A stretch of DNA of 45,726 bases from Candidatus Woesearchaeota archaeon. GTDB lineage: Archaea > Nanobdellota > Nanobdellia > Woesearchaeales > ARS49. Below the pieces are notes generated by a model. The model was not told the origin of the DNA and ran no database searches. It worked only from the letters and a program-made list of their open reading frames with translations. This document shows, in pieces, positions 1 to 7,132 of this stretch. Location of the stretch: NCBI GenBank assembly GCA_016215315.1, contig JACRKG010000050.1, forward strand, positions 1-45,726, written 5' to 3'. Every line of letters starts with the position of its first letter. The stretch's first letter is position 1. A program made the position numbers and the translations under genes.

Positions 1-82
1 CAATCAAATCCGCAATTTGCCACTGTTTTTTGCCTTCATGCATCCATTTAAGGATCAGTTCCCGTGTTTGTAGATTTATCAT
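1..82 (-). mobile_element. IS630-like transposase, N-terminal end, cut by the window edge
   Basis: The minus strand reads 27 codons from an ATG at 82 and leaves the window still open. The peptide (begins MINLQTRELILKWMHEGKKQ) looks like the first helices of the helix-turn-helix domain of IS630/Tc1-type transposases. It lies just inside a terminal repeat at 110-132, and the other end of an equivalent element is found at 45634-45660. The family is an inference from this short stretch and from the terminal repeats; no catalytic DDE residues are visible here. Confidence 0.55.
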
Positions 83-109
83 AACACCAACAAAACACAA
101 CCACTATAT

Positions 110-133
110 AAATTATGCGTTACTTATGTCCTG
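110..133. repeat. Left IS terminal inverted repeat
   Basis: Read into the element on the minus strand the sequence is GGACATAAGTAACGCATAAT. The right window end reads GACATAAATAACGCATAAAA on the plus strand from 45639. The two agree over about 17 of 18 positions and are inverted relative to the transposase frame, as expected for the two ends of one IS type. A TA dinucleotide lies at 134-135, consistent with TA-targeting of IS630 elements. Confidence 0.6.
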
Positions 134-135
134 TA

Positions 136-537
136 CTATTCATTAGGTAATTTTTGTTTATTTTTAGGAAAAGTAGCTTTTATCCACTTGACTTCCGCAG
201 GATATTCTTCATCATTCCCCTTAAACCAATAAAAAAATCTTTTCACAATCACTTTATAAGAATGTTTAGTCCATTCACTCAGACTTGTTTTCTGTATTGA
301 ACTAATAAAATCCTTAATATCTTGCACATCTATATTTCTAAAATCTTTATCAACTTTTCTACAGAAAATCTGTAACATATAAAAATATTTCAATCTTCTT
401 GCAGACCCAACATTTTTTAATATTAAATGATTCTCAAAATCCAACAAAACTTTCTTATTCTCCAGTCTTAAAGAACCATTCTTTACTTTTTCTCGCATTT
501 GCTCTAACTTTTTTTCATACTCATGGATATCTTCCAT
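136..537 (-). pseudogene. Tyrosine recombinase (integrase), N-terminal domain only
   Basis: 133 residues resembling the SAM-like core-binding domain of XerC/D-type or archaeal phage integrases: helices with the pattern of LxxFENHLIL, SARRLKYFYML and WTKHSYKVIVKRFFYWFKG. The reading frame stops at the linker where the catalytic domain (Arg, HxxR, Tyr) should begin, and the IS end lies directly beyond the stop. The gene has its own TATA box (CTTATAAAT, minus strand, 561-569) and a GGAGG ribosome binding site at 543-548. It sits next to tRNA-Thr, a usual integration target. I read it as an integrase of a former integrated element cut off by IS insertion; the DNA-binding domain might still be made. 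Confidence 0.7.
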
Positions 538-570
538 AACTTTTCCTCCAGAAATAATGATTTATAAGTT

Positions 571-593
571 CGGTGGCCAAATGGTGGCCACCA
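571..593. repeat. Palindrome upstream of the integrase fragment
   Basis: GGTGGCCA occurs twice, at 572-579 and 583-590, and the second copy is inside a perfect 12-base palindrome TGGTGGCCACCA (582-593). It sits upstream of the integrase TATA box and could be an operator or recombination core site; function is a guess. Confidence 0.35.
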
Positions 594-684
594 CAAGCAC
601 CACATCAACAGTACAATGCCAGAAAGGAGCTTTAGGAATCAAATTCCAATGCCCTTTTTTAAGGACATCGTACCATGGTTCTGA

Positions 685-756
685 AAGCCCTTGGCGAGAA
701 TTGAACTCGCGACTTCTACCTTACCAAGGTAGCACTCCACCACTGAGCTACAAGGG
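685..756 (-). tRNA. tRNA-Thr (anticodon GGU)
   Basis: A 72-base cloverleaf on the minus strand. The acceptor stem GCCCTTG pairs with CAAGGGC, discriminator base U. The anticodon arm is CTACC, loop TTGGTAA, GGTAG, giving anticodon GGU. The T arm is CGAGT TCAATTC TCG-like with GTTCAATTC. No CCA is encoded and there is no intron. Confidence 0.93.
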
Positions 757-813
757 CATAAAAGAAAATAATTCTAAGATATTTTTAAAACTTGTTGTTA
801 TTCAAAAGAAATT

Positions 814-1971
814 CTATTCAAATATTGATCTTATTGGCGTCTTTAGTAAGAAATCATTAATTCTTGTTCTTGCTTCTGGTAATTTTCTTTGATGGTCTGC
901 TAACCATGCTTTTACTTGTTCTGTTGCTTCTTTTTTGCATTGGCCACAAAGTGTTTCTCCTGTTTTACATTTTTTTTCTAAAGAATTATCTTTTTCAAAA
1001 TGATACATTCTTAGTCCGTAAACAGGGCATATTCCTGGAATTCCTCCGTGTTGTCTTTGAAAGTCTCCTGAAACACTTCCCCCTGTGTATGCTTTTCTTA
1101 ATTTTTTTTCTGCTTCTTCAGGTGTGTCGGTTAGTAATATTGCTGAGCCTTCTCGGCTTTTGCTCATTTTTCCTTTGCCATCTAGCCCCATTAAGAATTT
1201 TAAGTCTATTTCTGCTGGTGGGATGAATCCTTTCTTTTCTGCAATGTCTCTTGCTAACAAAATGTAAGGGTGTTGATCGATTCCTACTGGAATAATTGTT
1301 GGTTTTGGCCCTCCGAATTCAGGGTATTGTGGTAATAATATTTGGGCTAATTGTACTCCTCCCATGTAGAATACTTTTCCAGGATTTTCAGTTTGTTCTT
1401 TGTAATCCCATCCAAAAACTCCAAATAGTTTGTTAAGAGTGAGCTTTCTTGATACATCCATTGCCACGTTGTAAATGTCCGGATAATCTGAGTCTACATA
1501 AATGTGTGTTTTTTCTGGATTAAAACCCATTGCGATTATGCTGGGAATTATGTCTTCATAAGCTGTTTTTCTTGCTTTTGCTAAGCTGTCTGCTTTGCCT
1601 ACTAAATAGGTTTCATCATTTGTTATTGGAATGAATAGGTCTGCTCCTTGTTGTTGCAACCACAATAGTTCATCAAATATTGCTTTATGACCAAAGTGTA
1701 ATGGGCTTGAAGGATTTAATCCAGAAACAATTGCCCAAGGTTTATTGTTTGCTATTGCGTCAGCAACTATTTCAAGATCTTTATGTCCGAATGTAATGCC
1801 GAACTTCATAAACTTGCTTGGGTTTGGATGATAGCTAACAAATCTATCTATACTTTTTAGTCCGAATTCTTTTAATTTTTCAGGATAATAACTTTCTTCT
1901 TTTTGTTTTAGTGCTAATTTGGCATTGTAATCGTCTTCTATGATTTTTTTTAGTGCTGCAGGATCGTTCAT
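814..1971 (-). CDS. TrpRS-related class I aminoacyl-tRNA synthetase paralog (with HFGH and KMSKS)
   Basis: 385 residues of the archaeal/eukaryal TrpRS type: HIGH motif as HFGH (92-95), a GIDQHPYILLARDIA stretch (230-244; the usual form is GIDQDP), and a full KMSKS (268-272). The C-terminal part has a Cys pattern (CPVYGLRMYHF, then CKTGETLCGQCK) close to TrpRS. It is the last gene of a four-gene operon and its ATG overlaps the preceding stop by four bases. The canonical TrpRS is a separate gene at 7133-8260, so this copy is a divergent second TrpRS or a repurposed paralog. Catalytic motifs look intact, so ATP-dependent activation of an amino acid is plausible. The Asp to His change in the specificity loop suggests a different substrate, which is inference. 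Confidence 0.85.
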   Translation of the reverse strand: MNDPAALKKIIEDDYNAKLALKQKEESYYPEKLKEFGLKSIDRFVSYHPNPSKFMKFGITFGHKDLEIVADAIANNKPWAIVSGLNPSSPLHFGHKAIFDELLWLQQQGADLFIPITNDETYLVGKADSLAKARKTAYEDIIPSIIAMGFNPEKTHIYVDSDYPDIYNVAMDVSRKLTLNKLFGVFGWDYKEQTENPGKVFYMGGVQLAQILLPQYPEFGGPKPTIIPVGIDQHPYILLARDIAEKKGFIPPAEIDLKFLMGLDGKGKMSKSREGSAILLTDTPEEAEKKLRKAYTGGSVSGDFQRQHGGIPGICPVYGLRMYHFEKDNSLEKKCKTGETLCGQCKKEATEQVKAWLADHQRKLPEARTRINDFLLKTPIRSIFE

Positions 1972-2984
1972 TTTAGCACCTCTAAAATATGTTGTTTAAC
2001 ATTCATTTTCACTAATTTTTTCAATTGTTCAGGACTTATTTCTCCACTGTAAAATATTTCGCTTAATTGTATGGGCTTTCTTTCTCCGTTCAGTCTTTGT
2101 TTTGCTATTTTTGATATTATTCCTATGTCAAGAACTGGATTTGGTAATAAAGGATTTGTTGATATAAATGACGTGTCGATTAAGTCTTCTATTTGTTCTT
2201 CAGTTGTTCTTCCTATAAGTATTCTGTTATCTTGCAGTCGTTTACTTCCTCCTTTGTATGCAGTTATTCCATGATCTTCTATTCCTTCATTACAAAAAAA
2301 ATAAGCCCAATTCATTCCTAAAGGAAAAGTAGGAGTTAAGAATAAGCTCATTAATTGTTTTGTTCCTTTTCTTTTTGCCACTTCTCTGGCAATATTATCA
2401 TAAAGATCTTCTCTGGGAGGACCAACTTTTACATCTAAATCGATAATGGTTGCTATTTCATCATAAGAATACATGAATCCTTTTTTCTTTTCTGTTTCTA
2501 CTTTTGATTCCGGAACACTTTTTTCTATTAGTTGCATTAATACTGGATCGTTAATACATATATCAATTACGTCTTCACGTTTTTTTATGAAATCTACTGT
2601 GTTAATAAATTCGCTCATTTTCAGAACTTTTAAATTCAGTCCATAAGTTTCGCTTACTCGTCTTACAAAATTTGCTCTGTCTTCTCCTAGTGCGAGATAT
2701 TTGTATTCTAAGTCTGGCTTAACATTTCTGCATGCAGCGGTATCAGCAACAAGAATTACTGGCTGTACTTCAACACCTTCCGCTCTCAAAGCATCAGCTA
2801 GATCTGCAACAAAAAAATAATACTTCATACTATCAATTGTGTTTCCTGTGTGATCGTAAGTTTCTCCGTAAAAAACAGTGGTGTAATTAACTTGTTTAGT
2901 TCTTTCTCTCAATTCTTCTGCAGTTGGACTTTGAAGAACTAGTCCTCTCTGACTCAATAATTGTTCAAGTATCATTTTATTCAC
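1968..2984 (-). CDS. Degenerate TyrRS/TrpRS-like protein, paralog 2
   Basis: 338 residues, no named family recognised directly. Order of motifs follows a class I synthetase: a first Rossmann segment (VFYGETYDHTGNTIDSMKY, 37-55) where TIDSMKY stands in place of HIGH, then PVILVAD (75-81), then DLDVKVGPPREDLYDNIARE (182-201), which lines up with YLGVDIQYGGVDQRKILVFARE of the TyrRS in this window, and KGGSKR (244-249) at the KMSKS position. It is a clear paralog of the next gene upstream (shared VKVGP, YDxxARE, SKRL). Overlaps its neighbours by 8 and 4 bases. HIGH is lost, so normal adenylation is doubtful; it may be a binding or regulatory subunit of the intact paralogs. Confidence 0.7.
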   Translation of the reverse strand: MNKMILEQLLSQRGLVLQSPTAEELRERTKQVNYTTVFYGETYDHTGNTIDSMKYYFFVADLADALRAEGVEVQPVILVADTAACRNVKPDLEYKYLALGEDRANFVRRVSETYGLNLKVLKMSEFINTVDFIKKREDVIDICINDPVLMQLIEKSVPESKVETEKKKGFMYSYDEIATIIDLDVKVGPPREDLYDNIAREVAKRKGTKQLMSLFLTPTFPLGMNWAYFFCNEGIEDHGITAYKGGSKRLQDNRILIGRTTEEQIEDLIDTSFISTNPLLPNPVLDIGIISKIAKQRLNGERKPIQLSEIFYSGEISPEQLKKLVKMNVKQHILEVLK

Positions 2985-4008
2985 TTAAGGGTTTTTGAAC
3001 ATACTTTTGGTACATTCCTATTGCAAGATCTTGAGCGATTTGCGGGTTAAAATAATTATTTCCTGAAGAAACTTCTTCTTTGCTTTCATCAAAATAAATT
3101 AGTCCTGGAGTTTTTGTTCCAAAAAACCCAGGCGCTATTTTTCCTTCAATTCTTTGTTGTGCTAATTCTAAGGTTACTAATAAATTTAATAATGCTTGTT
3201 TGCTTTTTGTTTCTTGTATTAATTTTTTAACCGTTTCTGAGCTATCATTTAAAGGATCTATTCTGTGTGCTCCCAATCTTTTACTATTTTTTTTGTAAGG
3301 CAGCACTCCGAATGATTCAATTTCTTTTTTTGTTTTATCATCAACTGAAGGCGTTCCCAGAGGCCAACAATTTGTCAAATGAATTGCAACAAATTTATTC
3401 GCACCAAGAGTAGTTGACATTTCTCTTGCAGGTTCATCATAAAATAGTTCATATTTTGGTCCTACTTTGACATGAGCATTCATTGCTTGTATTGTTGCTA
3501 ATTCTTCCAAAGAATATTCTGTTGCTTTCTCGTTTGCTCTTCTATCTTCAGGAACTGCGTTTAGAAGAGCTTGTCTGAATTGAGTGTTGTTTTTACTTTC
3601 ATTTTTTAATTGTGCTAGGATTTTTTGGTAGTTTTCACTTTTGCTTAATTCTGAAGATAACATAAAGCCGATGTTTCCTCGGTAAGCAACGTTTAATAGT
3701 CTCAAATATGTTATTCTGTCTCTTGCTTGCATTTTAACAAGATCTTTATCTTTATCATTGTTAATTTCTGAAATGAAATGGTCTGCAATCAACCAAGTAG
3801 AGTTCACTTTTACTTCTGTCTGTCTCATTAAATCACTTAAATTCATGATAAACAAAGCATATTTTAACATATCTAGTGGTTGTCCTTCGTCAAAAGTTTG
3901 TCCCATCATCAAATTTATTTCTGTTTTTGTTTGTGCTAGTTTTTCTAGTTCTTTAATTGTTAAAACTTTTTCTATGAGTCCTTTCTGTTCTAGATATGTT
4001 TTTATCAT
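2977..4008 (-). CDS. Degenerate TyrRS/TrpRS-like protein, paralog 1
   Basis: 343 residues, homologous along its length to the downstream gene. The HIGH position is QPLDMLKY (43-50), followed by WLIADHF (72-78) like the ILLADIHG of TyrRS; NAHVKVGPKYELFYDEPARE (177-196) matches the tyrosine-pocket helix region of TyrRS; KKNSKR (239-244) occupies the KMSKS loop. It starts 3 bases after the stop of the upstream synthetase-like gene and overlaps the next by 8, so the four proteins are surely co-expressed. The relationship to class I synthetases is my own alignment by eye; the role is unknown. Confidence 0.68.
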   Translation of the reverse strand: MIKTYLEQKGLIEKVLTIKELEKLAQTKTEINLMMGQTFDEGQPLDMLKYALFIMNLSDLMRQTEVKVNSTWLIADHFISEINNDKDKDLVKMQARDRITYLRLLNVAYRGNIGFMLSSELSKSENYQKILAQLKNESKNNTQFRQALLNAVPEDRRANEKATEYSLEELATIQAMNAHVKVGPKYELFYDEPAREMSTTLGANKFVAIHLTNCWPLGTPSVDDKTKKEIESFGVLPYKKNSKRLGAHRIDPLNDSSETVKKLIQETKSKQALLNLLVTLELAQQRIEGKIAPGFFGTKTPGLIYFDESKEEVSSGNNYFNPQIAQDLAIGMYQKYVQKPLSE

Positions 4009-4011
4009 TTT

Positions 4012-5391
4012 TTATGGAACTAATCGGTCTTTCTCTGTAGCAACAATCTGATGCCATTGTGTTTGGTTTCTTTTTGTTTTATCAACAACAGCACGTTCTG
4101 AAGCTTGCCAAAAAGTAGGTTTTTCAGGTTTGCTTGTTGCATCCAATTCCCAAGCCACTGGTTGAGTGTAATCTACTTTCGCAATTGCATAGTCTAAAAC
4201 TGCTTTTCTTCTTTCTTGGTGTTCTGCTAAGACTGAAGCTAACAAATCTCTAACTAGAACAACATTATCTTGTCCTGTTTTCCCGCAAAAATCAAGCAAT
4301 AAATCATCGATTTTTTTTTGAACTTTTGTTTTGTCTTCAGCAGTTTCTCTTTCTGTTGCAAGTTTTTGATATTCTGTTCCTTCATAAACTTCATTAAAAG
4401 GAACAAGATTATGCCCATTAAATTCTGGAAGGAACCTTACAAAATCTAAGCACATTTCTTTAACAGTTTCTGGAGATGTTTTAACAGCTAGATCGAATTT
4501 GTTTTGCGCTTCTGCAATTCTTTGCTTCAAATCGTTTTTATTTCTGCCAGATCCTAAGTATATTGTGCTTTCTTCTTTGCTTGAACTCGCTTTTGATCCA
4601 TAAAGTCCTCTGATGTGCGGTATGTAGAAAGCAGATGGTGTGGTATTTACTCCGGGTAATCTTATTTTTTGATCTTTTGCTTTTTGTACTAGGCTTGTGG
4701 TTAGTTTCATATGTCCATCTTGATCTTGTCCACTGACCATAAATGAGTGGTAATTTCCGAAGTCATTGTGTTGTGGGAGAACTATATCTCCTACTTGAGT
4801 TACTCCTGCGAATAAAAACTGAAATTCATCTATCATTTTCTGAGCTCCGTAAGTGTTAAGAGGGAGTCCAAATTCTAATCCTCTAGCTAAAAGGTAAGCT
4901 AAAACAGATACTCTGAATTCTTCAGATTGTAAATAAACATGTGCTGCATCAAGATCAACACCATTTGCTCCCCAATCAATTAAATTATCTGCGGCCCAGT
5001 ACTTGTATTCTTCTACGGATATTTTTGGGCTCATCCAGCATTCTAAATCTGCAACTGGAATAAACGCTTGTACTTCATTTTTTTGAAAGAAAGCAACAGC
5101 ACCTGAAGCCAATTTATGACCGAAATGAAATGGACCACTGGGTTTGAATCCTGAAGCGATTCCTAAATTTCTTTTAGTTGCTAATGCTTCTTCTAAAATT
5201 GCAAAGTTTCTTCCTCTTACTGCTTTGTTTTCTGCAGGCAAAAATTTTCCTTCAAGTTTGCTAATAAGTTCGTAAAGTTTTTGTGAAGCGGGTTCTCCTT
5301 CAGAAGTAAGGTATGTTGATTCATATCCTCCGGGTCCTCCTTTTTGTAATTCTTCTAAAACAATTTTGTAACGTCCTGTGTTTATTTCCAT
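4012..5391 (-). CDS. TrpRS-related class I synthetase paralog with an altered KMSKS loop
   Basis: 459 residues from the ATG at 5391, chosen because a strong GGGGGAT ribosome binding site precedes it; a TTG at 5436 is also in frame. HFGH lies at 89-92 (SGPFHFGHK), and KASSS (267-271) takes the place of KMSKS, so the Met of the loop is lost but the Ser run kept. A long C-terminal extension (about 340-459) ends with a Trp/Gln-rich segment and has no recognised match. First gene of the four-gene operon; a TATA-like AGTTTATAAAC lies at 5447-5457 on the minus strand. The substrate cannot be told from sequence. Confidence 0.8.
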   Translation of the reverse strand: MEINTGRYKIVLEELQKGGPGGYESTYLTSEGEPASQKLYELISKLEGKFLPAENKAVRGRNFAILEEALATKRNLGIASGFKPSGPFHFGHKLASGAVAFFQKNEVQAFIPVADLECWMSPKISVEEYKYWAADNLIDWGANGVDLDAAHVYLQSEEFRVSVLAYLLARGLEFGLPLNTYGAQKMIDEFQFLFAGVTQVGDIVLPQHNDFGNYHSFMVSGQDQDGHMKLTTSLVQKAKDQKIRLPGVNTTPSAFYIPHIRGLYGSKASSSKEESTIYLGSGRNKNDLKQRIAEAQNKFDLAVKTSPETVKEMCLDFVRFLPEFNGHNLVPFNEVYEGTEYQKLATERETAEDKTKVQKKIDDLLLDFCGKTGQDNVVLVRDLLASVLAEHQERRKAVLDYAIAKVDYTQPVAWELDATSKPEKPTFWQASERAVVDKTKRNQTQWHQIVATEKDRLVP

Positions 5392-5497
5392 TTTTATCCC
5401 CCTAAAAATTATATTATCACTACTCAGTAACGACAAGTTTATAAACTTTTTGTTTGTATAAGCTAAGGTTTATATAATGGTCAATATTACTAATTTC

Positions 5498-5860
5498 ATG
5501 CTAAAATACTTGCTATATTTTTTAGTGAGTGGTTCAGTTATTTCTTTAGCTGCTTTTGCTTCAGAAAAAGGATATCCTTTTCTTGCAGGAATATTAATGG
5601 TTTTGCCTAATATGAGTTTGGTGGCTTTTTATTTTATTAATAAATCGGCAGGACCCAAGTCAACAATTATTGCAGTAAAATCTTCTGCTTTAGCTACGTT
5701 TATGGTTTGGCCCTTTTACGCATTAGTGTTATTGTATTTTATTCCTAAAATTGGCGTTAATAAATCGTTGCTGTATGGATTCTTTGTATCTATTGTTGTT
5801 GCGGTTGTTTTCTTTTATGTTTCTCAACTTTCTTTTTTTCAGAATTTTATAAATAAATAA
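5498..5860 (+). CDS. Small four-helix membrane protein (GlpM/DUF3147-like)
   Basis: 120 residues, almost all in four hydrophobic segments, with a conserved-looking FASEKGYPFLAGILMVLPNMSL between segments 1 and 2, a pattern that recalls the GlpM/DUF3147 family of inner-membrane proteins. The family name is tentative. I place the start at the ATG at 5498 and not at 5477, because the TATA box TTTATATA (5469-5476) covers the upstream ATG and lies 29 bases before 5498, the spacing of a leaderless transcript. Divergent from the synthetase-paralog operon. Confidence 0.7.
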   Translation: MLKYLLYFLVSGSVISLAAFASEKGYPFLAGILMVLPNMSLVAFYFINKSAGPKSTIIAVKSSALATFMVWPFYALVLLYFIPKIGVNKSLLYGFFVSIVVAVVFFYVSQLSFFQNFINK

Positions 5861-5868
5861 AAGTAATA

Positions 5869-5877
5869 TTTATAAAT
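5869..5877 (+). promoter_or_regulatory. TATA box of the leader-aminotransferase-TrpRS operon
   Basis: TTTATAAAT, 31 bases before the leader ORF ATG at 5900. Other genes in the window have the same box at 29 to 32 bases from the ATG, so transcription should begin at or next to the leader ORF start. Confidence 0.65.
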
Positions 5878-5899
5878 GAGTTGTGTTTTTTAATGTTTC

Positions 5900-5971
5900 A
5901 TGAAAACAACAACTGTTTGTGCTTTTGCTTTTTGTACTGAAGAAGTTCTTAGTGCTAACTTTTGGTGGTAG
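5900..5971 (+). CDS. Putative Trp leader peptide (23 residues, ends Asn-Phe-Trp-Trp)
   Basis: A 23-codon ORF begins with ATG at 5900, MKTTTVCAFAFC, and ends SANFWW then TAG. Two adjacent Trp codons stand directly before the stop, in an upstream leader of an operon containing TrpRS. Its ATG is placed exactly where a leaderless transcript from the TATA box at 5869 would begin. A second short ORF in another frame starts at 5893 and ends at 5940. Downstream lie a hairpin with a T run (5978-6001) and the ribosome binding site of the aminotransferase. The layout copies bacterial trp/tna leader peptides. Translation of the ORF is an inference. Confidence 0.55.
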   Translation: MKTTTVCAFAFCTEEVLSANFWW

Positions 5972-5977
5972 AAGTAT

Positions 5978-6001
5978 ATTAGTAATTCTTTACTAATTTT
6001 T
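5978..6001 (+). terminator. Attenuator-like hairpin followed by a T run
   Basis: ATTAGTAA (5978-5985) and TTACTAAT (5990-5997) form a perfect 8-base stem with a TTCT loop, followed by TTTT and then the GGAGGT ribosome binding site at 6002-6007. It begins six bases after the leader ORF stop. CTAA at 5956-5959 inside the leader ORF could compete for TTAG of the 5' arm, so two alternative folds are possible. The stem is AT-only and weak, so it may act on transcription in a T-rich context or on access to the ribosome binding site. Confidence 0.5.
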
Positions 6002-6014
6002 GGAGGTAAAAATT

Positions 6015-7100
6015 ATGACTCAAATTATGCTGGACTTGGTAAGAAAAGAAATTAAACAAATGCCTACTGAGGAGTATGCTCCTAAAGAAGAGCAATTAAA
6101 TGTTAAGTCAAATATGGCTTTAAACATTAATCCTTTCAGAGTTTCTGAGAAGGTACTTCAGAAACTGAGAGTGTTATCTGAGCTAAAAGTTCATCATTAT
6201 TATCCAGAAAACAGTGACTTTCTCAGATTAATTTCTGAATATGTTGGTGTTAATAAAGAAAATGTCTTAATTGGTGATGGTTGTGATGGTTGTATTGAAA
6301 TGATTGCTCACACTTTTATTGCTGCAGAAGATAAAGCAATAATTCCTGTTCCAACATTTCATCGTTATGAGTTTCATACTAAAATGATGGGTGGAAGTCC
6401 TGTTTTTATTGAGATGAAGAATTTTAAGCTTTCTGCTGATGATATTTTGCGCCAATCAAAGGATGCAAAAATTATTTTTTTGTGTAATCCTAATAATCCC
6501 ACTGGTTTAGAATTAGAAAAGCAAGAATTGTCAAAGTTGATTAATAATTTTAAAGGAATCATTGTTATTGATGAAGCACTCGCTGATGCGACAGATGTTA
6601 ATGGGATGGCATTAACTAAAAAATATAATAATCTTATCATTGTTAGATCATTCTCAAAAACATTCGGGTTAGCTTCATGCAGAGTAGGCTATGCTGTCGC
6701 TAGCAAAGAAATTATTGATCAAGTAAAAAAAGTTTCTTCTCCTTTCAAAGTTAATGGAATTGGCCAGGAATTAGCTATTGCCGCATTGCAAGATAAAGAA
6801 CATATTTCTAAGTCCCGAGAATTTTTGGAGACCGAAAGAAATTATTTGTTTAAAGAGCTTGATAAATTGGGTTTGTTCCACACTAAATCAATAACTACAA
6901 ATTTTTTAGTAGATCTAGAAAGAATAAGTTCTAACTCTGGGAAGGCTGCTAAAATTTTAGAACAAAAAGGAGTTTTAGTAACTGACGCATCTGTTTTCAA
7001 AGTGCCAAAAAATAGTTATGTTAGGATTGCAGTTAATACTAGAGAAGAGAACGAGGTTTTTGTTAATGTCTTGGCAGAGTTAATAAATAAGAAGCAGTAA
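6015..7100 (+). CDS. HisC-like class I/II pyridoxal-phosphate aminotransferase
   Basis: 361 residues from the ATG at 6015, preceded by GGAGGT. Fold type I aminotransferase signatures: NPNNPTG (158-164), the Asp/Ala-rich IVIDEALAD (183-191), and the PLP-binding Lys in RSFSKTFGLASCRVGY (K215). The sequence is closest in look to histidinol-phosphate aminotransferases, a family that includes enzymes acting on aromatic amino acids. No other his gene is nearby; the next gene, 32 bases downstream, is TrpRS, and a Trp-rich leader ORF precedes both, so an aromatic amino acid is a reasonable substrate guess. Confidence 0.85.
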   Translation: MTQIMLDLVRKEIKQMPTEEYAPKEEQLNVKSNMALNINPFRVSEKVLQKLRVLSELKVHHYYPENSDFLRLISEYVGVNKENVLIGDGCDGCIEMIAHTFIAAEDKAIIPVPTFHRYEFHTKMMGGSPVFIEMKNFKLSADDILRQSKDAKIIFLCNPNNPTGLELEKQELSKLINNFKGIIVIDEALADATDVNGMALTKKYNNLIIVRSFSKTFGLASCRVGYAVASKEIIDQVKKVSSPFKVNGIGQELAIAALQDKEHISKSREFLETERNYLFKELDKLGLFHTKSITTNFLVDLERISSNSGKAAKILEQKGVLVTDASVFKVPKNSYVRIAVNTREENEVFVNVLAELINKKQ

Positions 7101-7132
7101 ACTTTATTAATAACCCAGTAATAAGATATAAA

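Noticed and set aside
557-892. Open frame over the tRNA-Thr gene
   Set aside because: It runs through a complete tRNA and the start of its composition is not protein-like; no ribosome binding site.
864-1226. Long open frame of hydrophobic residues opposite the TrpRS-like gene
   Set aside because: It is the complementary strand of a well-supported synthetase gene in AT-rich sequence; Leu/Phe-rich composition is a strand shadow.
5893-5940. Second leader ORF (15 codons, MFHENNNCLCFCFLY)
   Set aside because: It overlaps the WW leader in another frame and has no Trp codon; without data I treat it as chance, though it shares the promoter.
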